A DNA stretch of 64,000 bases from Limnoglobus roseus (lineage in GTDB: Bacteria; Planctomycetota; Planctomycetia; Gemmatales; Gemmataceae): positions 930,001-994,000 of the forward strand of contig NZ_CP042425.1 in the NCBI RefSeq assembly GCF_008254045.1, in the 5' to 3' direction. Every line of letters starts with the position of its first letter. The stretch's first letter is position 1. Below are positions 51,593 through 60,556 of the stretch, piece after piece. A program made the translations under genes and the position numbers. The notes under the pieces were generated by a model. The model did no database searches and was not told the origin of the DNA. It was given only the letters and a program-made list of their open reading frames with translations.

Positions 51593-54500
51593 TCACTTCG
51601 GGAACCAGTCCTGCAACGACGTGACGGTTAGCTCCTGCTCCCGCAGCGCCTTCATCGCGTCGGCGGCCATCGCGGCCCCGGAGAGCGTCGTGATGCACGT
51701 CACGCGGTTGGACACCGACGCCGCGCGAATCTTGCTCTCGTCGGTGTGGTGGCCGCGGCCGCTCGGCGTGTTGACGATCAGTTGCACCTCGCCGTTCTTC
51801 ATGTAGTCGAGCAGGTTCGGCCGGCCCTCCTGAATCTTCGGCACCTCCGACACCGGAATGCCGTGCTCCTGGAACACGGCCGCGGTGCCGCGGGTGGCGA
51901 GCAGGCGGAAGCCCATCTCGGCGAACCGCTTCGCGATCGGCACGGCCGCGAGCTTGTCGTGCTTCGCCAGGCTGATGAAGATCGTGCCCTTGGTCGGCAG
52001 GGCGGCCGACGCCGCGAGTTGGGCCTTCGCGAAGGCCATCGCGTAGCTCACGTCGATGCCCATGACCTCGCCGGTCGACTTCATCTCCGGGCCGAGGATG
52101 ATGTCCACGCCCGGGAACTTGTTGAACGGGAAGACGCTCTCCTTCACCGAGTAGTGCTTCGGGATCGTCTCGCCCGTCACGCCGAGTTGGTCGAGCGTTT
52201 TGCCGGCCATCACGAGCGCGGCGAGGCGGGCGAGCGGCACGCCGATGGCCTTCGACACGAACGGGATCGTCCGGCTCGCCCGCGGGTTGGCTTCGAGCAC
52301 GTACACCGTCGGCGTCGTGTTGTCGATCAGCCCCGTCACGGCGAACTGAATGTTCATCAGCCCCTTGACCTTCAGGGCCGTGGCGAGCTTCACCGCCTGC
52401 GTCTTGATCTCAGCGATGACGGCCGGCGGAAGGCTGTACGGCGGCAGCACGCACGCGGAGTCGCCGCTGTGAATGCCGGCCTCCTCGATGTGCTGCATGA
52501 CGCCGCCGATGATCGTCCGCGTGCCGTCGCTGAGACAATCGACATCGACTTCCGTGGCGTTCTCCAGGAACTTGTCGATCAAGATTGGCTTGCCCGGCGA
52601 CACGTCGATGGCCCGGCTCATGTACCCTTCGAGGGCGTCGTCGGCGTACACGATTTGCATGGCCCGCCCGCCGAGCACGAAGCTCGGTCGCACGAGCACC
52701 GGGTAGCCGATCTTGCGGGCCTGGGTGAGGGCCTGTTGAAGATCGACGGCCGTGCCGTTGGCCGGCTGTTGTAGTTTGATTTCGTCGATCAACTTCGCGA
52801 ACCGCTTGCGGTCCTCAGCGATGTCGATGCTGTCCACGCTCGTGCCGATGATCGGCACGCCGTGGCTTTCGAGCGCCTTCGCGAGGTTCAGCGGCGTCTG
52901 CCCGCCGAACTGCACGATGACGCCCTTCGGCTTCATGCGGTCGTAGATGTTCAGCACGTCTTCGACCGTCAGCGGCTCAAAGAACAGGTGGTCGGACGTG
53001 TCGTAGTCGGTGCTGACCGTCTCCGGGTTCGAGTTCACCATGATGACTTCGTACCCGGCCGCCCGCAACGCGAACGCGGCCTGTACGCAGCAGTAGTCGA
53101 ACTCGATCCCCTGGCCGATGCGGTTCGGCCCGCCGCCGAGGATCATGATGCGATCCTTGCCGGTGGGTGGAAGGATCTCGTCTTCGGGGGCAGGCTCTAA
53201 CCGGCTACCCAGATCATGGATCGAATGACGCAGATCGTGTATCGCTTCCCGCGCTCCCGGAACTTGATCGCCGATCTTAGCGGAAGATGGATCAACTCCA
53301 ACAGGGGATTCCGGCTTCTGATACAGAACGCGGATCGGGGCCTCATACGTCGAGTAGTAGTACGGCGTGTACGCCTCGAACTCGGCGGCGCAGGTGTCCA
53401 CCGACTTGAACACCGCGACGACGCCCATCGCCTTCCGCTTCGCGCGGATGTCGCTGTCGGTGCCACCCCAGAGGTTCGAGAGTTGCCGGTCGGTGAAGCC
53501 CCACTGCTTCGCTTTCAGCATCAGGTCGGGCGACACCTTCTCCAGTGGCCCGCCGGCCTTCAGTTCGTCCTCGAACTTCGTCAGGTCGTAGATGTTTTGC
53601 AGGAACCAGCGGTCGATCTTCGTGCGGGCGAACACGTCGTCGATCGTCATCCCGGCCTTGAAGGCGTAGCGGACGTACCAGATGCGATCGCTGTTCGGCG
53701 TCGTCAGCTTCGCGTTGATGTCGCTCATCGACGGCGGGTTGTCGCCGCCCCAGCGGTCACGCAGGTCGCAGCCGATGCCGAACCGGCCGACTTCCAGCCC
53801 GCGGAGGGCCTTCTGCAAGCTCTCCTTAAACGTGCGGCCGATGGCCATCGTCTCGCCGACCGACTTCATCTGCGTCGTCAGCGTCGGGTCGGCTTCCGGG
53901 AACTTCTCGAACGTGAACCGCGGCACCTTCGTGACCACGTAGTCGATCGTCGGCTCGAAACACGCCGGCGTCTCGCGGGTGATGTCGTTGCGCAGTTCGT
54001 CGAGCGTGTACCCAACGGCCAACTTCGCGGCGATCTTCGCGATCGGGAAGCCGGTCGCCTTCGACGCGAGCGCACTGCTGCGGCTGACCCGCGGGTTCAT
54101 CTCGATGACGATCATCCGCCCCGTGCGGGGGTCGGTGGCGAACTGAATGTTGGAGCCGCCGGTTTCGACGCCGATCTCGCGAATGATGATCTTCGCGGCG
54201 TCGCGCATCCGCTGGTATTCCTTGTCGCTCAACGTCTGGGCCGGGGCGACGGTGATACTGTCGCCGGTGTGGACGCCCATCGGGTCGAGGTTCTCGATGC
54301 TACAGATGATGACGACGTTGTCGGCCTTGTCGCGCATCACCTCCAGCTCGTACTCCTTCCAGCCGATGACGCTCTCTTCGATGAGCACTTCCGTGGTCGG
54401 CGACAGTTCCAGGCCGCCGGAGACGATGGTGTTGTACTCCTCGCGGTTGTAGGCGATGCCGCCGCCGCTGCCGCCCATCGTGAAGCTCGGCCGGATGACG

Positions 54501-54997
54501 CACGGCAGGCCGATGGCGACTCGCGCTTCTTCCGCTTCGGCCATCGTGTGAACGACGAGGCTCTTCGGCACGTCGAGGCCGATTTTCAGCATCGCGTCCT
54601 TGAACTTCTGCCGGTCCTCGGCCTTGTCGATCACGTCGGCCTTCGCGCCGATCATCTCGACGCCGTGCTTGCGGAGGACGCCCTCCTTCCACAGCGACAT
54701 TGCCGTGTTGAGGGCCGTCTGCCCGCCAAGCGTCGGCAGCAGCACGTCGGGCTTTTCCTTCTCGATGATCTTCTCGACGACCTGCCAGGTGATCGGCTCG
54801 ATGTACGTGCGGTCGGCCGTCTCCGGGTCTGTCATGATCGTGGCCGGGTTCGAGTTCACCAGCACGACCTCGTAGCCCTCCTCGCGGAGGGCCTTGCAGG
54901 CTTGCGTGCCGGAATAGTCGAACTCACAGGCTTGACCGATGATGATGGGACCGGAACCGATGAGCAGGATCTTCTTGATGTCGGTGCGCTTGGGCAT
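51593..54997 (-). CDS. carB: Carbamoyl-phosphate synthase large subunit
   Basis: A 1134-residue enzyme that makes carbamoyl phosphate from bicarbonate, ATP and glutamine-derived ammonia for pyrimidine and arginine synthesis, working with CarA (not in the window). The N-terminus [18 protein letters not shown] fixes the ATG at 54997. Both ATP-grasp halves are present ([13 protein letters not shown] and [12 protein letters not shown]), then the C-terminal MGS-like domain ([20 protein letters not shown]). Unusually, about 50 extra residues (about 553-611) lie between STYEAP and [17 protein letters not shown], where E. coli CarB has about a dozen. The 5' end of the gene is copied at 57701-58008. 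Confidence 0.96.
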   Translation of the reverse strand: MPKRTDIKKILLIGSGPIIIGQACEFDYSGTQACKALREEGYEVVLVNSNPATIMTDPETADRTYIEPITWQVVEKIIEKEKPDVLLPTLGGQTALNTAMSLWKEGVLRKHGVEMIGAKADVIDKAEDRQKFKDAMLKIGLDVPKSLVVHTMAEAEEARVAIGLPCVIRPSFTMGGSGGGIAYNREEYNTIVSGGLELSPTTEVLIEESVIGWKEYELEVMRDKADNVVIICSIENLDPMGVHTGDSITVAPAQTLSDKEYQRMRDAAKIIIREIGVETGGSNIQFATDPRTGRMIVIEMNPRVSRSSALASKATGFPIAKIAAKLAVGYTLDELRNDITRETPACFEPTIDYVVTKVPRFTFEKFPEADPTLTTQMKSVGETMAIGRTFKESLQKALRGLEVGRFGIGCDLRDRWGGDNPPSMSDINAKLTTPNSDRIWYVRYAFKAGMTIDDVFARTKIDRWFLQNIYDLTKFEDELKAGGPLEKVSPDLMLKAKQWGFTDRQLSNLWGGTDSDIRAKRKAMGVVAVFKSVDTCAAEFEAYTPYYYSTYEAPIRVLYQKPESPVGVDPSSAKIGDQVPGAREAIHDLRHSIHDLGSRLEPAPEDEILPPTGKDRIMILGGGPNRIGQGIEFDYCCVQAAFALRAAGYEVIMVNSNPETVSTDYDTSDHLFFEPLTVEDVLNIYDRMKPKGVIVQFGGQTPLNLAKALESHGVPIIGTSVDSIDIAEDRKRFAKLIDEIKLQQPANGTAVDLQQALTQARKIGYPVLVRPSFVLGGRAMQIVYADDALEGYMSRAIDVSPGKPILIDKFLENATEVDVDCLSDGTRTIIGGVMQHIEEAGIHSGDSACVLPPYSLPPAVIAEIKTQAVKLATALKVKGLMNIQFAVTGLIDNTTPTVYVLEANPRASRTIPFVSKAIGVPLARLAALVMAGKTLDQLGVTGETIPKHYSVKESVFPFNKFPGVDIILGPEMKSTGEVMGIDVSYAMAFAKAQLAASAALPTKGTIFISLAKHDKLAAVPIAKRFAEMGFRLLATRGTAAVFQEHGIPVSEVPKIQEGRPNLLDYMKNGEVQLIVNTPSGRGHHTDESKIRAASVSNRVTCITTLSGAAMAADAMKALREQELTVTSLQDWFPK

Positions 54998-55133
54998 TGG
55001 TATCCAGAGCGTCGTGGGTGCGGCGAAAACGTCGGCCTCGCGGCGCAAACTCCACTTACACTACGGAACCGGCGAAAATCTCCAAGTGCGCGGGGGCGAA
55101 CGAGATGGGAATGGTGGGGCAACCGGGCCGGCG

Positions 55134-57557
55134 TTACTTTGGGAATGCCGGCGGGGGCAGAAACGGGGAGGCCGGCGGGTTCGCGAAGTCGGCCGGCCGC
55201 GCGACGGTCCAGACCGTCGTGGACCCGGTCACATCGTACTTCGAATTTTTCGCGATCGCCTCCAGCACCGTGAGGAGCGATCTCGCCTCCGGGGGTAACT
55301 GCGCGTCGAGTTGCTTCTTGACCTCGGGCAGGGCAAGTGACAGGAGGGCCATGCCGTTCTGGAGGGCGTCCCGGATTTTCCCCGCCGCGTCCGCGTCCTT
55401 CGCCCGGAAGGTTCCGCGGAGGAAGGTTGCGTCACTCAAATTGATCGCAACGTGGGCCGTGTCGAGGCCCTTCGCCGCCGTCCAGAATTGCTCGGCCGCG
55501 GGCGGGATGCCGTTGTCCACGCCACCGTAAACCTCTTCCAACGCGGTCAACAGCGGCTTCATCGCCAGGACGATCACCACGTCTTGGTTCCGATCGACCT
55601 TACCCAGTTCCGCGGCCAACTCGCCCCCTTGCGCGGCGTCTTCGATGGCCATCGTCATCGCGCTTTCGGGGCCGAACGCGACGTTGCGATCATCGAAGGC
55701 CGTGGCGAACATCATCTCCTTGTTGACGAACTCCCCCTTCCCCTTCAGGCCGTCCTTCCCGGCCAGGATCGCGTTTGTCGCCTCGACGTTGCCGAACACC
55801 ACCTTTTGGAGATCGACGGGCGGCGAACCAGGCACCGTCGTCGCGAAGAAGATCGGCAAAACCTGCTTGCCCTCCCTCGTGCCGGGGTGGATGACCATCG
55901 TCCCGCGGCTGAACTGCTCCAGGTCGATCTGCTTGTTCTCCCGGACGTTCGCGATTCCCGTTTCGACCGGCACACCGAGGGCGGTCAGGTTCGCCTTGAG
56001 CCGGGCCGCATCGACGGTCACGGCCAGGAAGCACGCGGCGGGCGTGTGCCGAACCTCGACGGGCATCCGCGCGCGATTGGGCCGGACGAGCGGCGGCGAT
56101 TTCTTGGGCGGCTCTATCGGTTTCGCTTCCGGCTCCGGGACGGGCTTCACCGGCTCAAACGGCGTGACGGGCGGGGCGGGGGACGTGACCGGCGGCACGC
56201 CGAAGTCCGGCTCGGGGGACTTCGAAGGCGACGGCACGTCGTCTGGCTTTGCCTCCTCGCCGGGAGGGATGACGACCGGGGCCGACGACGGTTTTGGCGG
56301 GGTCGCGGCGGGTTTCTTCGCCTGGATGTATTCGAGCGAGACGTACCCGGCCGTACCGAGGGCCGCGCAGATGAGCAGAAGGAGCAGAACGCGGGCCAGT
56401 GAAAACTGCTTCCGCGCTTTCTGCGGCCGCGCCGGCGTCGCGACGGGCCGCCGCGGTCGCGCCACCGGCCGCGGGTCCGTCTCGTTAAATGGCGGCGTCT
56501 CCTGGGCCGCGCGGCTCGGCCGGGCGACCGGGACGGCGATCTTCCGGGCCACCGGGGTGACGACCGGGGGCAAGACGTTGGCCGAGTCGGGAACGTCCTC
56601 GTCGTCGTCCAGCACGATGATGTTCCGCGTGATCGGAACGCCGCCGGCGGCCTGCGGGTAGCCGGGCCGCTTCGCCGGGTCGAGCGAAGACTTCTGCTTC
56701 AAGAACGGTACGAGCGCCTGGGCCGCCTCGGCCGGCGTTTGAAACCGCGCCCGCGGGTCTTTCTTCAGCATCCGCTCGACGACCGCCGCCAACTCCGGGG
56801 TCACGTCGGACCGCAACTTCCGCAGGGGCGTGTCCGGCTCCTCGGTGATGAGCCGGATGAGGATGTCGTTGTAGTTCTTCCCGGTGATCGGCGGGCGGGC
56901 GGCGAGGAGGAAGTAGAGCGTGGCCCCGAGGCTGTAGATGTCGGCCCGGATGTCCGCGGCCGCGGCGTCGCGGGCTTGTTCCGGGGCCATGAACAGCGGC
57001 GTGCCGAGGCTCGCGCCGGTCGCCGTGAGGTTGCCGTCCGTGAGGTTCTCCCGGCTGAGTTTCGCCAGCCCGAAGTCGACGATCTTCACGAACGTCTTCT
57101 TGTTCTGCGTCGTGCAGATGACGTTGCTCGGCTTGATGTCGCGGTGGACGAGGCCGCGCTCGAAGGCGTGTTGAAGCCCGGACGCGATCTGGTAGCCGAA
57201 GGTGCTGGCCCGGCGAACGGACAACGCCCCCGACCGGGTGACCAGGTCCCAGAGGTTCTCGCCGGGCACGTACTCCATCGCCATCATGATCGACCGGCCG
57301 ACTTCCTGGGCCGAGTACGCGACGACGATGTTCTGGTGCAGCAACTGCCCGGCCGCCTGGATTTCCCGCAGGAACCGCTTCCGCAGAACGGGGTCGTTCA
57401 CGAACGCGGCGCTCACGACCTTCAACACTTCCAGGCGGTTCATCAGGCGGTTCTTCGCCAGATAAACGACGCCCATCCCGCCCTTGTTCAGTTCGCGGAT
57501 ATCGACGTAGGCCGAGTTCCCGACGAGTTCTGGTGGGATGTTACCCGGCGGATTCAT
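55134..57557 (-). CDS. Transmembrane Ser/Thr protein kinase
   Basis: An 807-residue Hanks-type kinase. The Gly-rich loop is NKGGMGVVY (24-32), the ATP lysine is K46 in EVLKVV, the catalytic loop is HRDIKPSN (138-145), and DFG and GTPLFMAPEQA follow. A linker leads to one membrane helix (about 388-410), a Pro-rich stalk (about 420-500) and a 300-residue external domain of unknown type that could sense a signal. All key residues are present, so it should be active. ATG 57557 is chosen for the MNPPxxxPxEL start shared with the upstream kinase. A sigma-70 type promoter lies 43-72 nt upstream. carB follows 136 nt after the stop. Confidence 0.9.
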   Translation of the reverse strand: MNPPGNIPPELVGNSAYVDIRELNKGGMGVVYLAKNRLMNRLEVLKVVSAAFVNDPVLRKRFLREIQAAGQLLHQNIVVAYSAQEVGRSIMMAMEYVPGENLWDLVTRSGALSVRRASTFGYQIASGLQHAFERGLVHRDIKPSNVICTTQNKKTFVKIVDFGLAKLSRENLTDGNLTATGASLGTPLFMAPEQARDAAAADIRADIYSLGATLYFLLAARPPITGKNYNDILIRLITEEPDTPLRKLRSDVTPELAAVVERMLKKDPRARFQTPAEAAQALVPFLKQKSSLDPAKRPGYPQAAGGVPITRNIIVLDDDEDVPDSANVLPPVVTPVARKIAVPVARPSRAAQETPPFNETDPRPVARPRRPVATPARPQKARKQFSLARVLLLLLICAALGTAGYVSLEYIQAKKPAATPPKPSSAPVVIPPGEEAKPDDVPSPSKSPEPDFGVPPVTSPAPPVTPFEPVKPVPEPEAKPIEPPKKSPPLVRPNRARMPVEVRHTPAACFLAVTVDAARLKANLTALGVPVETGIANVRENKQIDLEQFSRGTMVIHPGTREGKQVLPIFFATTVPGSPPVDLQKVVFGNVEATNAILAGKDGLKGKGEFVNKEMMFATAFDDRNVAFGPESAMTMAIEDAAQGGELAAELGKVDRNQDVVIVLAMKPLLTALEEVYGGVDNGIPPAAEQFWTAAKGLDTAHVAINLSDATFLRGTFRAKDADAAGKIRDALQNGMALLSLALPEVKKQLDAQLPPEARSLLTVLEAIAKNSKYDVTGSTTVWTVARPADFANPPASPFLPPPAFPK

Positions 57558-57599
57558 GATCGCACCTGCTCTCGGCCCGAACAGGAAATGACTCGCACT

Positions 57600-57629
57600 A
57601 TTGTAATCCGATTCCCGAACCGTGTGCAA
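57600..57629 (-). promoter_or_regulatory. Promoter of the transmembrane kinase gene
   Basis: On the minus strand TTGCAC (57629-57624), 18 bp, then TACAAT (57605-57600). The identical layout, spacing and flanking sequence occur before the second kinase gene (59971-60000). The predicted leader is about 35 nt. Confidence 0.7.
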
Positions 57630-57700
57630 TGCCCATGCGACATTCGGGGTGAAGGTGTCGGCCTTTCGGGAACTGGGAGTGGGAGTGAAGATGCGTGGGC

Positions 57701-58008
57701 GTTTCGGCAGCACGCCAGGCTTTTCCTTCTCGACGACCTGTCAAGTGATCGGCTCGATGTACGTGCGGTCGGCCGTCTCCGGGTCGGTCACGATCGTGGC
57801 CGGGTTCGAGTTCACCAGCACGACCTCGTAGCCCTCCTCGCGGAGGGCCTTGCAGGCTTGCGTGCCGGAATAGTCGAACTCACAGGCTTGACCGATGATG
57901 ATGGGACCGGAACCGATGAGCAGGATCTTCTTGATGTCGGTGCGCTTGGGCATTGGTATCCAGAGCGTCGTGGGTGCGGCGAAAACGTCGGCCTCGCGGC
58001 GCAAACTC
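57701..58008 (-). pseudogene. Truncated copy of the 5' end of carB
   Basis: Copy of about 54739-55051: the last 50 or so bp before carB plus about its first 80 codons. From 57792 to 58008 (217 bp) I find no difference from the original. Towards the other end there are several substitutions, a 12-bp deletion between TTCTCGA repeats and a TGG-to-TGA change that ends the frame at about codon 70 (after YIEPIT). It lies 8 nt from the stop codon of the Sel1 kinase gene and just upstream of the promoter of the other kinase gene. No useful CarB domain is complete. Confidence 0.92.
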
Positions 58009-58016
58009 CCATTCGC

Positions 58017-59927
58017 TTAGTGAGACGACGGCAATCTCCAAGATGAGGGGGCCGGGGCTTGTTCTTTCGCCAGGGCGTCGAGCTTGGCTTGCCAGCGGGT
58101 GGCCTCCGCGAGGTCCGGCCGCGCGAACCCGTAGCCAAATTTCAGGTTGCCAATCAGGCAGCGAAGGCCGAGATCGTCCCCAAGTTCGGCGGCCTTTCGA
58201 TACCAGACGTTCGCGGCCGCCACGTCCTCGGCCACGCCGATGCCGTCTTGCAAGCACATGCCGAGGCCGGTCATCGCGGAGGCCTGTCCGAGTTCGGCCG
58301 CCCGGCGGTACCACGCGACGGCCGCCTTCTCATCCATCGCCACGCCGCGACCGGCTTCCAGGCACACAGCGAGGTAGAACATGGCGAACGGTTGCCCGAG
58401 CTCGGCCGCCTGGCGGTACCAAGCCACCGCCGCCGCCTCGTCCTTGACCCCACCCTTGCCGACGGCCAAGCACACGCCGAGGTAGATCATGCCGTCCGCG
58501 TTCCCGAGTTCGGCCGCCCGTCGGTACCACGCCACCGCTTCCTTCTCGTTCTTTACTCCACCCGTGCCGAGCCGCAGGCGGCACACGCCGAGGTTGATCA
58601 TCGCCTTCGCGTGTTCCAACTCGGCCGCGTGTCGGTACCACGCCATCGCCTCCATCTCGTCCTTCGCCACGCCCCGGCCGTTCTCCAGGCACAGGGCCAG
58701 GCTAAACATGGCATAAGACTGTCCGCGTTCGGCCGCCTGGCGGTACCAAGCCACCGCCGCCGCCTCGTTCTTCCCCATGCCCCGGCCGTCCTCGAGGCAG
58801 CGGCCGTACAGCAGCATGGCCATCGGCTCGCCGTCCTCCGCCAACCGCTTCCAGGCCGCAGCGCGTTGCGGGCCGTACTGCTCGAAGAACGACGAACTCG
58901 TCCCCGTGGTGTCGAGCACCTCCGTGTACTGGTACCAGTCACGATGGAGTTCCTCCGTTCGAAGGTCGAGGTCTGGCTTCTTCGTTTCCTCGCTGGGCGG
59001 GAACGTCGAGAAGGCCGGAGAACTTTGCGGGTAGGTCGGGAGCGTCGAGTCGTCCGAAACGATCTTCTTGCGGGCGAACGGGAGCAGCACGGCCGCGACC
59101 TCGGCCGCATCCTGGAAGCGCGCCGCCGGGTTCTTCTGGAGCAACTTTGCGACTGCGTCCGCGACGTCGGGCGGCACATCGGGTCGCAACGTCCGGATCG
59201 CCACGGGTTCCTCGGTGGCCAGGCGAATAACTTGGTCGTACTCGTTGTCCCCGACGATCGGAGGACGGCCGGCGAGCAGGAAGTAAAGGGTCGCCCCGAG
59301 GCTGTACAGGTCGGCCCGGCCGTCCACGCCGGCGGCGTTGCGGGCTTGCTCGGGGGCCATGAACGTCGGGGTACCGAGGCCAGCACCGGACTGGGTGAGG
59401 CCGTGTCCCGTCAGTTGTCCCGGGCCGGCCTTCGCCAGCCCGAAGTCGATGATCTTCACCAGCTTCTTCCGGTCCCGTTCCGTGGCGATGATGTTCCCCG
59501 GCTTGATGTCGCGGTGGACCAATCCCCGATCGTGGGCGTGTTGCAAGCCGACCGCGACTTGGCAGGCGAACGCGCACGCCTTCTGCACCGTCAGTAGCCC
59601 GGCCCGCCGCACCAGTTCCGCGAGGTTCTCGCCCGGTACGTACTCCATCGCCATCACGAGCCTGTCCGACAGCGGAAACGCCGAGAAGACCATCGCCACG
59701 TGCGGGTGGTGCAACTTCGCCGCGATCTGCACTTCCCGCAGGAACCGTTGCCGGACACGCTCGTCCTTCGCGTACGAACTGTTCAGGACTTTCAGCACCT
59801 CCGGTCGATCCAGGAAGCGATTGCGGGCAAGGTAGACGACGCCCATGCCGCCGCGGCCGAGGAAGCGAACGTCGGCATACGAGGGATGGTTCGCCAACTC
59901 CGTAGGAACTTCTTCCGGTGGATTCAT
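58017..59927 (-). CDS. Soluble Ser/Thr protein kinase with Sel1 repeats
   Basis: A 636-residue Hanks-type kinase without a membrane helix. The kinase domain (about 15-285) has LGRGGMGVVYLARN, the lysine in EVLKVLN, HRDIKPGN, DFGLAKAG and GTPTFMAPEQA, so it should be active. After a linker come seven Sel1-like (TPR-type) repeats (about 375-625) of the form GQPFAMFYLAVCLEAGRGVA with AVAWYRRAAEL endings, probably a platform for protein partners. The kinase part is clearly paralogous to the transmembrane kinase downstream. ATG 59927 begins the shared MNPPxxxPxEL N-terminus; a promoter lies 44-73 nt upstream. Confidence 0.9.
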   Translation of the reverse strand: MNPPEEVPTELANHPSYADVRFLGRGGMGVVYLARNRFLDRPEVLKVLNSSYAKDERVRQRFLREVQIAAKLHHPHVAMVFSAFPLSDRLVMAMEYVPGENLAELVRRAGLLTVQKACAFACQVAVGLQHAHDRGLVHRDIKPGNIIATERDRKKLVKIIDFGLAKAGPGQLTGHGLTQSGAGLGTPTFMAPEQARNAAGVDGRADLYSLGATLYFLLAGRPPIVGDNEYDQVIRLATEEPVAIRTLRPDVPPDVADAVAKLLQKNPAARFQDAAEVAAVLLPFARKKIVSDDSTLPTYPQSSPAFSTFPPSEETKKPDLDLRTEELHRDWYQYTEVLDTTGTSSSFFEQYGPQRAAAWKRLAEDGEPMAMLLYGRCLEDGRGMGKNEAAAVAWYRQAAERGQSYAMFSLALCLENGRGVAKDEMEAMAWYRHAAELEHAKAMINLGVCRLRLGTGGVKNEKEAVAWYRRAAELGNADGMIYLGVCLAVGKGGVKDEAAAVAWYRQAAELGQPFAMFYLAVCLEAGRGVAMDEKAAVAWYRRAAELGQASAMTGLGMCLQDGIGVAEDVAAANVWYRKAAELGDDLGLRCLIGNLKFGYGFARPDLAEATRWQAKLDALAKEQAPAPSSWRLPSSH

Positions 59928-59970
59928 CGAAAGCTCTCGCTCCCGGTCAGAATGTTGATCGGTTCGCACC

Positions 59971-60000
59971 ATTGTAATGGAACTCCCGAATCGCGAACAA
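59971..60000 (-). promoter_or_regulatory. Promoter of the Sel1 kinase gene
   Basis: On the minus strand TTGTTC (60000-59995), 18 bp, then TACAAT (59976-59971). The spacer shares TTCGGGA, and flanking bases also agree, with the promoter at 57600-57629. The predicted leader is about 35 nt. Confidence 0.7.
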
Positions 60001-60145
60001 TTGGCCACGTCGCATCCGGGGCGCCGGGTTTCGTTCGGAACCCCTCGGTTTCGATTCGCGACAGCTTCCGTTGACAGATTCGTACGAGCGGTTATAACCC
60101 GCCTTCCGCTTGGAATGGTTCGTGCAGTTGGGGCGGCACCCGGAC

Positions 60146-60496
60146 ATGGCCGACGACACAACGCCGGTGCAGGCGCTCAAGGACGGCATCCGCCGGTTCG
60201 CCAACGTGCGAGGCTGGGAGCCGTACCACACGCCGAAGAACCTCGTGATGGCCTTGGCCAGCGAGGTCGGCGAACTGTGCGACGTGTTCCGCTGGCTGAC
60301 CGCCGACGAGAGCGTGGCGGCCGCGAACGATCCCGCCTTACGGGAGGCCGTTGCCGACGAACTCGCGGACGTGGCGAACATCGTGTTCCTTCTGAGCGAC
60401 CACACCGGGATCGACCTCGGCGACGCGATTGCGGCGAAGATGCGGAAGAACGAAATCAAGTACCCGCCGCCGGCGGGGGCCGAGATAGGGACCTGA
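60146..60496 (+). CDS. MazG-like nucleotide pyrophosphohydrolase
   Basis: A 116-residue protein of the MazG/all-alpha NTP pyrophosphatase superfamily, similar in size to RS21-C6/dCTPase-like enzymes that cleave non-canonical or excess (d)NTPs to (d)NMP and PPi. The magnesium-binding motifs are visible: LASEVGELCDVFRW (ExxE-type) and DELADVANIVFLL (ExxD-type). ATG 60146 is used; upstream in-frame alternative starts would add about 12 residues without family support. It is divergent from the Sel1 kinase gene. Confidence 0.85.
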   Translation: MADDTTPVQALKDGIRRFANVRGWEPYHTPKNLVMALASEVGELCDVFRWLTADESVAAANDPALREAVADELADVANIVFLLSDHTGIDLGDAIAAKMRKNEIKYPPPAGAEIGT

Positions 60497-60556
60497 TTCG
60501 CGGGGGCGAAGCGGGTCGGGTTCGATTCACACGAAGACCGGGTGGAGGGGGCTGCC

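Noticed and set aside
57741..58004. Short frame with a perfect CarB N-terminus as a functional small protein
   Set aside because: It ends inside the first ATP-grasp half by a TGG-to-TGA change and lacks any catalytic residue; treated as a pseudogene, although a leader role is possible.
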